Part shown: positions 54,682 through 62,867 of the stretch, one piece after another | Numbering within the stretch: position 1 is the stretch's first letter | Layout of the letters: every line of letters starts with the position of its first letter | NCBI GenBank assembly: GCA_947085405.1 | Contig: CAMTWO010000010.1 | Coordinates: forward strand, 31,412-95,411 | Length of the DNA stretch: 64,000 nucleotides | Direction of reading: 5' to 3' | Origin: JASEGV01 sp947085405 | GTDB taxonomy: Bacteria; Bacteroidota; Ignavibacteria; UBA10030; BY39 | Notes under the pieces: generated by a model | Database searches by the model: none | What the model was told of the DNA's origin: nothing | The model's input: only the letters and a program-made list of their open reading frames with translations | Program-made: the position numbers and the translations under genes

Positions 54682-55857
54682 TTAGGAAAAGGCATCTCGG
54701 AATTTTTCAAAAAAACTTTTATCTGAATTTGCCGATTTATCCCCTTCACGAGGTTTCATCGTATCACGGCTCAGTAACTCTTTTAGCATTTCTTTATCTT
54801 TTTGAGTGAGTCGGGTTGGAGTCCAAACATTGATTCGTATTAATTGGTCGCCTCTCCCGTAGCCGTTCAGTTGTTGAAGTCCCTTTTCCCGCATTCGGAG
54901 AACTTTACCGGATTGAGTACCCTGCTCGATATGTAGCTTAGCTTTGCCGGTTAGTGTGGGAATTTCAATATCGGCGCCGAGTGCAGCTTCTGGAAAACTG
55001 ATTAACAAATCTAAAATAATATCGTTACCTTGCCGAACAAAAATCTCGTGAGGTTCTTCTTCAATAATTACTATGATATCGCCGTTGGGTCCGCCACGTT
55101 TTCCAGCATTGCCTTGACTACGTAACGGAATATAATTGCCTTCGGAAACACCTGCGGGAATATTTATTTTTATAGTTTTTTCGCCGTGAACCCGGCCTTC
55201 GCCGCGGCACTCAGGACATAAATCTTTAATAATCTTTCCTTCGCCGTTGCAGTTATCGCATGTTGATATATTCACAAATTGTCCGAATACTGATCGCGAC
55301 ACCTGACGTATCTCGCCGCTTCCGTTACACGAGGGACATGTAGCGCGCGAGGCATTGGATCGGGCGCCGCTACTGCCGCAGAGTTCACAAGTTTTGTATG
55401 CTTTTATCTTTAGCTTTTTCTCGACACCGGTTGAAATTTCTTCGAGGGTCAGTTTCAAATGGACTTTTAAGTCGGCTCCCGGCACACCTGTGTGCTGCTG
55501 CCTTCTTTGCCTCGAACTTCGTCCGCCAAACGCATCTTCAAAAATACTTCCACCAAAAGCGCTTCCGAAAATATCGCCGAACGATGAAAATATATCATGA
55601 ATATCTGTATAACCGTGGAAATCTTGTCCGGCACGCAGCCCTTCATGACCAAACCGGTCGTATCGCTGCCGCTTGTCGGAATCGCTTAGCACTTCGTATG
55701 CTTCGGCAGCTTCTTTAAACTTATCCTCCGCTTGTTTATTATTAGGATTACGGTCGGGATGATTTTGCATAGCAATTTTTCGATATGATTTTTTTATATC
55801 ATCCTGAGAAGCGTTTTTTGAAACTCCGAGAATTTCGTAATAATCGCGTTTGGCCAT
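54682..55857 (-). CDS. dnaJ: Chaperone DnaJ
   Basis: Hsp40 co-chaperone of DnaK. J domain with HPD (MQNHPDRNPNNKQAEDKFKEA), G/F-rich region (GHEGLRAGQDFHGYTDIHDIFSSFGD), four CxxCxGxG-type zinc repeats (CELCGSSG, CPSCNGSG, CDNCNGEG, CPECRGEG) and the C-terminal substrate-binding part. 391 residues is normal. In operon with grpE (two bases away) and hrcA; dnaK is not in the window. Confidence 0.97.
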   Translation of the reverse strand: MAKRDYYEILGVSKNASQDDIKKSYRKIAMQNHPDRNPNNKQAEDKFKEAAEAYEVLSDSDKRQRYDRFGHEGLRAGQDFHGYTDIHDIFSSFGDIFGSAFGGSIFEDAFGGRSSRQRRQQHTGVPGADLKVHLKLTLEEISTGVEKKLKIKAYKTCELCGSSGARSNASRATCPSCNGSGEIRQVSRSVFGQFVNISTCDNCNGEGKIIKDLCPECRGEGRVHGEKTIKINIPAGVSEGNYIPLRSQGNAGKRGGPNGDIIVIIEEEPHEIFVRQGNDIILDLLISFPEAALGADIEIPTLTGKAKLHIEQGTQSGKVLRMREKGLQQLNGYGRGDQLIRINVWTPTRLTQKDKEMLKELLSRDTMKPREGDKSANSDKSFFEKFRDAFS

Positions 55858-55859
55858 AA

Positions 55860-56414
55860 TTAATCAGCCCCGCCTTCCTGCTCGCTTAATTCGCCGGAGA
55901 CAATAACTTTTGCATGACGTAATACTTTGTCGTGTAATGTGTACCCGCATTCAACTTCTTTGATCACAATGTTAGGCAGGGTTTTGGAATCGGTGTTAGG
56001 CATAACCATTAAAGCATCGTGTATATTTACATCGAATGGCTGCCCGGTAGTGTTCATTTTAGTTAGACCTTGTTGCTCAAGAATTTTCAGCATCTTGTTA
56101 TAAATAAGATCGATACCCTGAAAAAATGGATCGTTCAGTGAATCAGTATTTTCTTCCTGTGCGTGCTGTAGGAATCTTTCGAAATCGTCTAAAACTACAA
56201 GCAGCTTTTCGATGAGGTTCTCGTTTGCGAATCTTGTGATGTTGTAAAGGTCGTTTTCAATTCGTTTCTTGTAATTATCGAATTCAGCCGCTTTTCTTAA
56301 AAGTTGATCTTTTAAACTGTCGTTTGTTTTTTGTAATTCAACTATCCGATCGTTTAATAATTGAGTTTCATTAACTTCTATATCTTGATCTTGAATATTG
56401 TCGTTATCTGCCAT
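55860..56414 (-). CDS. grpE: Nucleotide exchange factor GrpE
   Basis: GrpE speeds ADP release from DnaK. The long N-terminal coiled coil (LNDRIVELQKTNDSLKDQLLRKAAEFDNYKKR) is followed by the beta domain (FDVNIHDALMVMPNTDSKTLPNIVIKEVECGYTLHDKVLRHAKVIVS). 184 residues is normal. Between hrcA and dnaJ in the usual heat-shock order. Confidence 0.96.
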   Translation of the reverse strand: MADNDNIQDQDIEVNETQLLNDRIVELQKTNDSLKDQLLRKAAEFDNYKKRIENDLYNITRFANENLIEKLLVVLDDFERFLQHAQEENTDSLNDPFFQGIDLIYNKMLKILEQQGLTKMNTTGQPFDVNIHDALMVMPNTDSKTLPNIVIKEVECGYTLHDKVLRHAKVIVSGELSEQEGGAD

Positions 56415-56443
56415 TTGGTATTTGTAGCAATCCTTTCATTATA

Positions 56444-57475
56444 TTAATTTTTAGATGATACGAATTCAGTTATGTATCCTACGAGAGGAATGAGTCGCTG
56501 ATATTCCATTCTCTTTGGACCTATCACGCCGATTGTTCCTTTTGTTTCTCCTATATTGTAGGAAGAAATAATCATGCTGTAATTTTGGAGTTTCTCGATA
56601 TCATTTTCTGAACCGATTAAAATAGTAATTCCCTCGGAACTCATTTTTTCTTCGTATCTATCTATTATGTGTATGATAATATCTTCGTTGTCGATCAGTT
56701 CAATAATACTGCGAACTTTTTCGGGGGATTCGAATTCAGGTTGAGCTAAAATATTTTTCGTTCCGCTAATATGCACCCGTTCTTTTGATGTAAAATCGCT
56801 GAACAATTTATCAGTGTTTCCGAGGAACAAGCGTATTAATCCGGTCTCTTCGTTTTCGGCATCTTTAATTCTGTCGTAAAAAGTATCCCGTATTTCTTTA
56901 AGAGTTAAACCGGATAATCGTTCGTTTAAAAAATTTGTGATTTTTTCCAATTGACTCTGTCGGATGTCGGATATTAATTCCATAGTAATTGTTTTCACAA
57001 CAAGTGATTCGATTGTCAGAATCACAAGAATTTTCGAACTCGAAATTTGTATAACTTCTATCCGATTCAGTCTGCCGGTAATCAGATGCGGCGATGATAC
57101 GATACTTAGTTGATGCGAGATGCGGCTCAGCAATTTACCCGTTTCTTTCAGTAAATCATCAGTATCGGAAATTCCTATTAAATCTTGAAATATAGTTTTT
57201 TGTTCGAGTTTGTCTAATTCATTAAACTCCATCAACCCATTAACATAAAGGCGATAAGCTTTATCGGTAGGAATTCTACCTGCCGAAACGTGCGGGTGCG
57301 AAAGAAATCCTTGCTCTTCAAGGTCTGCCATAACATTCCGGATGCTTGCAGAGCTTAAACCTAAATCCGACTGCTTTGCTAAAAGATTCGATCCAACCGG
57401 GGTTGCAGTTAAAATAAAGTTTTGGATAATATATTTTAGAACTTCTTTTTGTCGTTCTGTCAATTCATCAAACAT
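56444..57475 (-). CDS. hrcA: Heat-inducible transcription repressor HrcA
   Basis: Winged-helix repressor that controls class I heat-shock operons through the CIRCE operator. The N-terminus LTERQKEVLKYIIQNFILTATPVGS and DLGLSSASIRNVMADLEEQGFLSHPHVSAGRIPTD are strongly conserved; the C-terminal region (KGTIGVIGPKRMEYQRLIPLVGYI) also matches. 343 residues. It heads the hrcA-grpE-dnaJ operon, but I find no CIRCE-like GAGTGCTAA palindrome in the 220 bases upstream, so control may be different here. Confidence 0.96.
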   Translation of the reverse strand: MFDELTERQKEVLKYIIQNFILTATPVGSNLLAKQSDLGLSSASIRNVMADLEEQGFLSHPHVSAGRIPTDKAYRLYVNGLMEFNELDKLEQKTIFQDLIGISDTDDLLKETGKLLSRISHQLSIVSSPHLITGRLNRIEVIQISSSKILVILTIESLVVKTITMELISDIRQSQLEKITNFLNERLSGLTLKEIRDTFYDRIKDAENEETGLIRLFLGNTDKLFSDFTSKERVHISGTKNILAQPEFESPEKVRSIIELIDNEDIIIHIIDRYEEKMSSEGITILIGSENDIEKLQNYSMIISSYNIGETKGTIGVIGPKRMEYQRLIPLVGYITEFVSSKN

Positions 57476-57698
57476 ACGAAAATCAGTGCGTAAGTGAAAA
57501 AATCATTAAATTTCAGATAAAAAATACGCATTTTTAGACTGTTAGTCAACTTTATTTTTTTTTGTCAAATACATTTTTCTTGTATAAATAAGAGGATATA
57601 TTTATATTGATGGGGCTTGGGGCTGTAGTTCCAATCCAACATAACTTAATAATCCCGCCGTAGGCGGGACTCAGCCGATTGTAATATAAGATTTATTT

Positions 57699-57771
57699 GG
57701 GGCTGTAGCTCAGTTGGGAGAGCGCCTCGTTCGCAACGAGGAGGCCGTCGGTTCGATCCCGATCAGCTCCA
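57699..57771 (+). tRNA. tRNA-Ala (anticodon CGC)
   Basis: A 73-base cloverleaf: acceptor GGGGCTG / CAGCTCC with the G3-U70 identity pair of alanine tRNA, D arm GCTC-GAGC, anticodon stem CCTCG / CGAGG around the loop TTCGCAA (anticodon CGC), five-base variable loop and T arm with TTCGATC. CCA is not encoded. A fragment resembling its first ten bases occurs about 80 bases upstream (near 57619). Confidence 0.95.
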
Positions 57772-57772
57772 C

Positions 57773-57870
57773 AGAGGTCAAGTCCTGTGCAACCGTACGT
57801 AGCCCAACCCCGCCAGGTCCGGAAGGAAGCAACGGTAAGTTACCGAAGGTGTAACACAGGGTAGCTTGAC
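57773..57870 (+). ncRNA. ffs: Signal recognition particle RNA (small bacterial type), copy 1
   Basis: The invariant SRP apical domain GGTCCGGAAGGAAGCA is present in a hairpin closed by AGGTCAAG at the 5' end and CTTGAC at the 3' end. This copy lacks the final CTC that completes the closing stem in the second copy and has no following T run. It starts two bases after tRNA-Ala and differs from copy 2 by about one internal base. Confidence 0.9.
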
Positions 57871-57906
57871 GATTTATTTTATTAAATTAGTGAAAAGTAA
57901 AAAACT

Positions 57907-58095
57907 ATGAATATTAAAACTCTTGAACGTAAAGTTAATAGGCTTGAAAAGGAGATTTCAAAGCTAAAACAATCCAATCAAATTTTCGCTAAAATGGATA
58001 TCGATACTAATTTAATTGAGAAAGCTTCCAAAATGTTGTTTGATTTCGATATTGAAAAATATGTTTCTAAGAAAGACATTGCTCAATGGAAGTAG
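57907..58095 (+). CDS. Small antitoxin of a PIN-domain toxin-antitoxin pair
   Basis: 62 residues; a leucine/lysine-rich coiled coil (NIKTLERKVNRLEKEISKLKQSNQ) followed by a short segment ending VSKKDIAQWK that may bind the toxin. Its end overlaps the PIN toxin start by ten bases, the usual antitoxin-toxin coupling. It lies between the two SRP RNA copies. Confidence 0.75.
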   Translation: MNIKTLERKVNRLEKEISKLKQSNQIFAKMDIDTNLIEKASKMLFDFDIEKYVSKKDIAQWK

Positions 58096-58457
58096 TTATT
58101 GATTCTCACGCACTGTTATGGTATTTGAGTGGTAATGCTAAATTATCCACTAATGCGAAACATACTATTGAAAAAGCAACCAGCGTTGTGATTCCATCAA
58201 TCGTTGTGATGGAAATTTTGTATATACTTGAAAAAAACAAATTTACTTATAAATTTCTGGAATTATTAACTGAATTAAAAACGCGTTCGTATAGAGTTTA
58301 TCCCCTCGACTTAAATATCGTTGTTCAAACTTTATTTGTAGATGGAAGTTTAGAAATGCATGATAGAATAATCATTGCAACAGCTCAGATGCTAGATGCA
58401 CCTTTGATTACAAAAGACAGGCAAATTACACAGCATTATTCTAAATCAATATGGTAG
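58086..58457 (+). CDS. PIN-domain ribonuclease toxin (VapC-like)
   Basis: 123 residues with the PIN acidic residues: VVIDSHALLWYLSG (first Asp), SIVVMEILYILEK (Glu), EMHDRIIIATAQ (Asp) and PLITKDRQI (Asp). VapC-like toxins cut tRNA or rRNA unless bound by their antitoxin, encoded just upstream. The pair is flanked by direct repeats of the SRP RNA gene. Confidence 0.88.
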   Translation: MEVVIDSHALLWYLSGNAKLSTNAKHTIEKATSVVIPSIVVMEILYILEKNKFTYKFLELLTELKTRSYRVYPLDLNIVVQTLFVDGSLEMHDRIIIATAQMLDAPLITKDRQITQHYSKSIW

Positions 58458-58495
58458 TTTGTAACCGTTTTTTAGATAATAATTTTAGATAGTTA

Positions 58496-58596
58496 AGAGG
58501 TCAAGTCCTGTGCAACCGTACGTAGCCCAACCCCGCCAGGTCCGGAAGGAAGCAACGGTAAGTTACCGAAGGTGTGACACAGGGTAGCTTGACCTC
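58496..58596 (+). ncRNA. ffs: Signal recognition particle RNA (small bacterial type), copy 2
   Basis: Complete SRP RNA gene: closing stem GAGGTCAAG / CTTGACCTC, the apical GGTCCGGAAGGAAGCA motif and a following T-rich stretch that can end transcription. About 98 bases match copy 1 almost perfectly (one difference near GGTGTGACAC). It precedes rho by about 30 bases. This is the copy with intact ends. Confidence 0.93.
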
Positions 58597-58626
58597 TTTT
58601 ATTTAAGAATTGAATTTTACACAAAC

Positions 58627-59817
58627 TTGAAAACTAAAAACACTCAGAATATTTTACCACCATCATCTTCCGAAAAATATTTCACCGGAATACTTGAAAT
58701 TGTCAGAAGTAATAAAAACGTAAAACATTATTTCTCATCAGGCGGAAGACTCATCAAAATATCGGTTGAGCTGGAACAAGATTACGACTCGCCGATCGTG
58801 AACGGAAAGATTATAAAACAATTTAGTCTTCGGCAAGGTGTTCTGCTGGAATGCAAAGTTCAGAAACGGAGTGGAATTTTAGAAGTCGAAGAAATTCTTA
58901 CAGTCAACGGTTTGTCGCCGGAAGAATGGCTGAAGTGTGAGGAATTTCAAACAGGCACTGCGGTAGATGCATCCGAACAAATAGTCTTAACTACCGAACC
59001 GAACGAGTATTCCCTAAGAATATTTGATTTACTCTGCCCGATCGGTAAAGGACAGCGAGCTTTAATAGTCGCCCCACCCAAAGCAGGGAAAACAATCCTG
59101 CTTAAACAGATAGCTAAGTCAATCGGTACCAACCATCCCGATATCTCGTTGATAGTGTTGCTGGTTGATGAAAGACCCGAAGAGGTAACAGATTTCCGGC
59201 GTTCAGTAAATGCAAAGGTGTTTGCAAGTTCGAGTGACAGCAGCAGAGAAAGTCATGTCCGTATTGCATCGCTTGTTTTAGATTATGCAAAAAGGGAAGT
59301 CGAAACCGGTAAGGATGTAGTTCTGTTAATAGATTCGTTGACGAAGATGGGGAGAGCATTTAATGCTTTTCAACCGGGCAGCGGTCGAACAATGTCGGGC
59401 GGTGTGGATATACGTGCACTTGAAATACCCAAGAAAATATTTGGATCGGCACGAGCACTCGAAGACAGAGGATCTCTTACTATCATCGCAACGATACTCG
59501 TTGATACAAATTCGAGGATGGACGAGTTGATTTTTCAGGAATTTAAAGGCACGGGAAATATGGAGCTTGTGCTGAACCGCGAATTGGCAAACCACCGTAT
59601 CTTTCCGGCGATTAACATTCAGGAATCGGGGACACGGCGCGAGGAACTGCTGTTCGGCAGGTACACAGAGAAACATTACGCATTAAGGCGAATGCTAAAC
59701 AACCTCAAACCTAAGGAAGCGATGCTCAGTATGATAAAACTTTTGGATATGTATTCTACAAACCGTAAATTACTTTCAAAAATTTCAAAAACAACTTCAG
59801 ATGATAATGAAAGTTAA
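58627..59817 (+). CDS. rho: Transcription termination factor Rho
   Basis: Hexameric RNA helicase. An RNA-binding cold-shock-like domain lies near the N-terminus (about 20-95), followed by the ATPase core: P-loop VAPPKAGKT (residues 148-156), LLVDERPEEVTDF, VLLIDSLTKMGRAFN, the R-loop region GSGRTMSGGVDIRALEIPKK and MDELIFQEFKGTGNMEL. 396 residues is shorter than many Rho proteins because the N-terminal helical extension is reduced. TTG start. The 3' end overlaps the DNA glycosylase gene. Confidence 0.95.
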   Translation: MKTKNTQNILPPSSSEKYFTGILEIVRSNKNVKHYFSSGGRLIKISVELEQDYDSPIVNGKIIKQFSLRQGVLLECKVQKRSGILEVEEILTVNGLSPEEWLKCEEFQTGTAVDASEQIVLTTEPNEYSLRIFDLLCPIGKGQRALIVAPPKAGKTILLKQIAKSIGTNHPDISLIVLLVDERPEEVTDFRRSVNAKVFASSSDSSRESHVRIASLVLDYAKREVETGKDVVLLIDSLTKMGRAFNAFQPGSGRTMSGGVDIRALEIPKKIFGSARALEDRGSLTIIATILVDTNSRMDELIFQEFKGTGNMELVLNRELANHRIFPAINIQESGTRREELLFGRYTEKHYALRRMLNNLKPKEAMLSMIKLLDMYSTNRKLLSKISKTTSDDNES

Positions 59818-60757
59818 ATCGTTAAATACCGGTGAGTTCTATATTTCCACGCCAAAATATTTTGATTTTTGGCGAACTGTTTACAGTCACGGTTGGTGTG
59901 CTTTAAAACCGTTTGTTGTCGATAAAGAAAAATCAATTCTCAATAGGTTGTTCACTACCCGTAGCGGTGAACTCGTTTATTGTTCTATGAGTAACGCTGC
60001 CAAGGGAAGTATTAAAGTTGAATTTCAAACCCCATACGAATTACATCAGTACGAAAAATTCGATTTAATAGATCAAATTGCGAAAGTTTTCCGGCTCGAT
60101 GAGGATTTGACTGAATTTTATAATGAAGCCAAAAGAGATCTGCGATTCAAATGGATTCATAAATTCAAAGCAGGGAGATTACTCAGATGTCCGACAGTTT
60201 TTGAAGATGTTGTAAAAATGATTTGCACTACAAATTGCAGTTGGGCGTTAACCGAAATTATGGTGAACAACCTCACAACTAAATTGGGCAAGGAATTTAC
60301 TTACGTTACAGCCGACGGTAAAAAACTTATTGCATATTCATTTCCGACATTTGAAGCAATTTGCAATGTTGATGAAAAATATTTACGAGAAGAAATCAAG
60401 ATGGGGTATCGCGCCCCTTATTTACTTGAGCTTGTACAAAAAATTAATTCGGGAGAGGTTAATGTGGAAGTGTGGCGAGGCGATACTTCGCCAACCGATA
60501 TTTTATACAAAAAAATGTTGGAAATAAAAGGGGTGGGTCCTTATGCTGCTCAGAATCTGCTGAAACTATTTGGTCGCTACGATTATTTGGGTATCGATAG
60601 TTGGAGTCGTGCAAAGTTTTTTGAAATTCATAAAAACGGAAGAAAAGTCTCCGATAAAACGATAGAAAAATTTTATGAAAAATACGGAAAATGGCGGGGG
60701 CTGTTTTTCTGGATGGATGTTACAAAACACTGGTACGAACATCAGTTTCCGTTTTAA
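59801..60757 (+). CDS. HhH-GPD family DNA glycosylase
   Basis: 318 residues. The helix-hairpin-helix EIKGVGPYAAQNLLKLFG is followed by the catalytic Asp in YLGIDSWSRAKF; the N-terminal half resembles the antiparallel beta domain of AlkA/OGG proteins. Lysine is absent at the usual HhH position (tyrosine instead), so it should be a monofunctional glycosylase like AlkA and not an OGG-type lyase. It overlaps the end of rho by 17 bases (ATG 59801; a second ATG at 59807 is possible) and ends at a terminator. Confidence 0.8.
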   Translation: MIMKVKSLNTGEFYISTPKYFDFWRTVYSHGWCALKPFVVDKEKSILNRLFTTRSGELVYCSMSNAAKGSIKVEFQTPYELHQYEKFDLIDQIAKVFRLDEDLTEFYNEAKRDLRFKWIHKFKAGRLLRCPTVFEDVVKMICTTNCSWALTEIMVNNLTTKLGKEFTYVTADGKKLIAYSFPTFEAICNVDEKYLREEIKMGYRAPYLLELVQKINSGEVNVEVWRGDTSPTDILYKKMLEIKGVGPYAAQNLLKLFGRYDYLGIDSWSRAKFFEIHKNGRKVSDKTIEKFYEKYGKWRGLFFWMDVTKHWYEHQFPF

Positions 60758-60765
60758 GCTATAAA

Positions 60766-60800
60766 AAAAGGCAGTTGACCAACTGCCTTTTTTCTTTTTT
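60766..60800 (+). terminator. Rho-independent terminator after the glycosylase gene
   Basis: Stem AGGCAGTTG / CAACTGCCT with a short loop and a strong T run. A related hairpin (AAAGGCAGT / ACTGCCTTT) occurs at 61346-61374, on the far side of the dispersed repeat, as though the repeat had entered next to a duplicated terminator. Confidence 0.85.
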
Positions 60801-61403
60801 AACATTGATAAATTTTGGAGTTATCTTCCTGACTTCGACAGGGGAATGATTGACAACCTAATAAACCTCAAAAACAGTTAATAAAACACAATTAATTTTT
60901 AAAGGTGGGTGTCCCAGCAGTATATTAGAGACAAGTTTGTCTGGAGAAAGATAAATCAAAATTGAAGATGCTAATTTTGGGGGAATGGAACTTGTTTTGT
61001 GTAAACTATTTGGTGAGATCGGTTTTAATAAAATATCTGATGAATGATTTCGGCATTTAGTTATCACAGGATGAGTGTTGCAAGTCCGTAGGACTTGTAT
61101 GTTTGTAGCCGTGGAAGAAAATAATTTATTTCCACTCCAGCGGAGTGGTATGTTCCAATAGAACATTCGACCCCGCTGGGGTCGGGTTCACGACATCTTT
61201 TCTTATCTACAAACATTTGACTCCTAACGGAGTCCAAAATCTGTCTTCTACATTGCAGCACCCAATTTTACGAGCCCTAAGACCCTAACATTTTATTTTT
61301 CAATGATTTAATTTTTTATTGAATTAGGCTTGCGGAAGACAGGAAAAAGGCAGTCGATAAATTCAACTGCCTTTAATACCCATCAGCAATTTCAAATTTA
61401 TTG
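60801..61403. repeat. Repeat-bearing gap with dispersed composite hairpin repeat, copy 2
   Basis: No gene supported. 61081-61343 matches 16248-16508 closely: the same chain of small palindromes (CAAGTCCGTAGGACTTG, CCACTCCAGCGGAGTGG, GACCCCGCTGGGGTC, GACTCCTAACGGAGTC) and a terminal inverted pair CTGTCTTC / GAAGACAG. The remaining part before 61081 shows nothing identifiable. The copies differ mostly after 61265, where the spacer has diverged. A hairpin similar to the preceding terminator follows it. Confidence 0.8.
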
Positions 61404-62696
61404 CTATCTGCCGCGGGTTCGTGATTCTCTTCCGCCGTCACGTTGTCCGTCGTTTCTTTGTTTGTTCTCGCTTTTCGGTTCTTCTCGATATTCGCGAGGT
61501 TTAACTTCTTCTCTCTTTATCTCGATTTCGCGTTCTCTCCGTTCAGGTTTAATTTCGCGTCTCTGTTCGGGAACTTCACGTCGGCTTTCTTCTCTCTGAA
61601 TTTCGGGCTGCCGCTCTCTCTGGATTTCAGGTCGGCGTTCTTCGGACTTCCGTTCTGGTTCCGGTTGTGCACGGTATCTTTCAGAACGTTTTCTCGGTTC
61701 ACTCTGTTGCTGGTTTTCTTTTCTTTCTTCACGATAAATTTCACCTCCTCTTTCAACCGGTTCTTTTCTCTCTTGTATCCGTCTGTCATCAGGTCGTTCA
61801 TTCTCCCGGTCGTTACGTTTTTCAGTACCACGTTCAGTCTCTTGTCTTTCCGAGCGCTCGCGATAAATCGTTCTGTCAACTTTTTCCAAATCAAGCGTAG
61901 AAGTTCTATCCGATTTGCGTGCTTCTATTCTTTCCGGTTTGTTACGTTCTATTTCTCTTTCACTCGGACGGTACACTTCAATTTTAGGACGATCGCCCTC
62001 TCTGATTATTCTATCTGTTTTCCTGTCGCGTGTTTCTGTAATCTCAGCAGTTCGAATTCGCTCGCCGGTTCTCCGTTCAATAAATTCTCTGTCAACACCG
62101 CTGTTTGTTATTCTTTCATTTTCATATCTATAATCAGTGCGGTAACGAGTATCTCCAAAAAAGCGTCGCGACCGTTCCATAGGTTCGTAGTAGTCGTTTA
62201 CACGCGGCGAGCTAAAATGCCGGTATCTAACAAACGACCAATGATGAACAGGCGATGCCCAATGAGTCGAGAATGTTATCCCAATGTGGATATTAAAAGT
62301 TGCGTAAGGTGGCAAAGGTGCCCATCCAATGTAATCGTCGTCGTATCTCCATTCAACCCAAGCCGGACTCCAATCGTAACCGGGGATCCAAACCCAACCA
62401 TAATAATCATCGTAATGCCAGCGCCCATAGTGAAACACAGCCCAGCCGTAAGGTTCATACGAAACCCAATACCAGCCTTGTCGCGTCCATGCCCAGCGTC
62501 CATCCGAGTACGGCCGCCAATCATATCGAACTCTCATCGGTTTCCATACGTAAAAATTCCGGTCGATCTCAATCCATTCTCCGTAAGGAGCAAGTGAATT
62601 ATAGAAAAATCCAAATGATACACGGGATCGGTTGTACGACTGACTCTCAACTGATATTAGAACCAGTAATCCTATTATTAAAAGTATTTTTTTCAT
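61404..62696 (-). CDS. DUF6600 domain protein with low-complexity Arg/Glu-rich tail, exported
   Basis: 430 residues with a signal peptide (KKILLIIGLLVLISVESQS). The mature N-terminal half holds repeats of tryptophan/tyrosine motifs (APYGEWIEI, YSDGRWAWTRQGWYWVSYEPYGWAVFHYGRW, YYGWVWIPGYDWSPAWVEW, DYIGWAPLPP) typical of DUF6600 proteins. The last 200 residues are very rich in R and E (for example ERRPEIQRERQPEIQREESR), likely disordered. Surface or periplasmic; function unknown. A long opposite-strand frame over the same region is an artefact of the composition. Confidence 0.85.
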   Translation of the reverse strand: MKKILLIIGLLVLISVESQSYNRSRVSFGFFYNSLAPYGEWIEIDRNFYVWKPMRVRYDWRPYSDGRWAWTRQGWYWVSYEPYGWAVFHYGRWHYDDYYGWVWIPGYDWSPAWVEWRYDDDYIGWAPLPPYATFNIHIGITFSTHWASPVHHWSFVRYRHFSSPRVNDYYEPMERSRRFFGDTRYRTDYRYENERITNSGVDREFIERRTGERIRTAEITETRDRKTDRIIREGDRPKIEVYRPSEREIERNKPERIEARKSDRTSTLDLEKVDRTIYRERSERQETERGTEKRNDRENERPDDRRIQERKEPVERGGEIYREERKENQQQSEPRKRSERYRAQPEPERKSEERRPEIQRERQPEIQREESRREVPEQRREIKPERREREIEIKREEVKPREYREEPKSENKQRNDGQRDGGRESRTRGR

Positions 62697-62867
62697 TTTA
62701 TCATCTCATCTTTGTTATACATTTAATTTCTTATAGTTCAACCATTGTGCCAGTCGAATTCTTTGGAAATCCAAGTTATTTTCCATAAATTTAAGCCCCA
62801 ATTGTCTATAATCTAATTCAATATGTCTTTATTGAATACAATACTTTTATCAAATTAGGATTTTAAA

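Noticed and set aside
61443..62597. Long plus-strand frame (384 codons) opposite the DUF6600 gene
   Set aside because: It is rich in F, S and R only because it reads the complement of an Arg/Glu-rich low-complexity gene; no domain, and the minus-strand gene has a signal peptide and family motifs.
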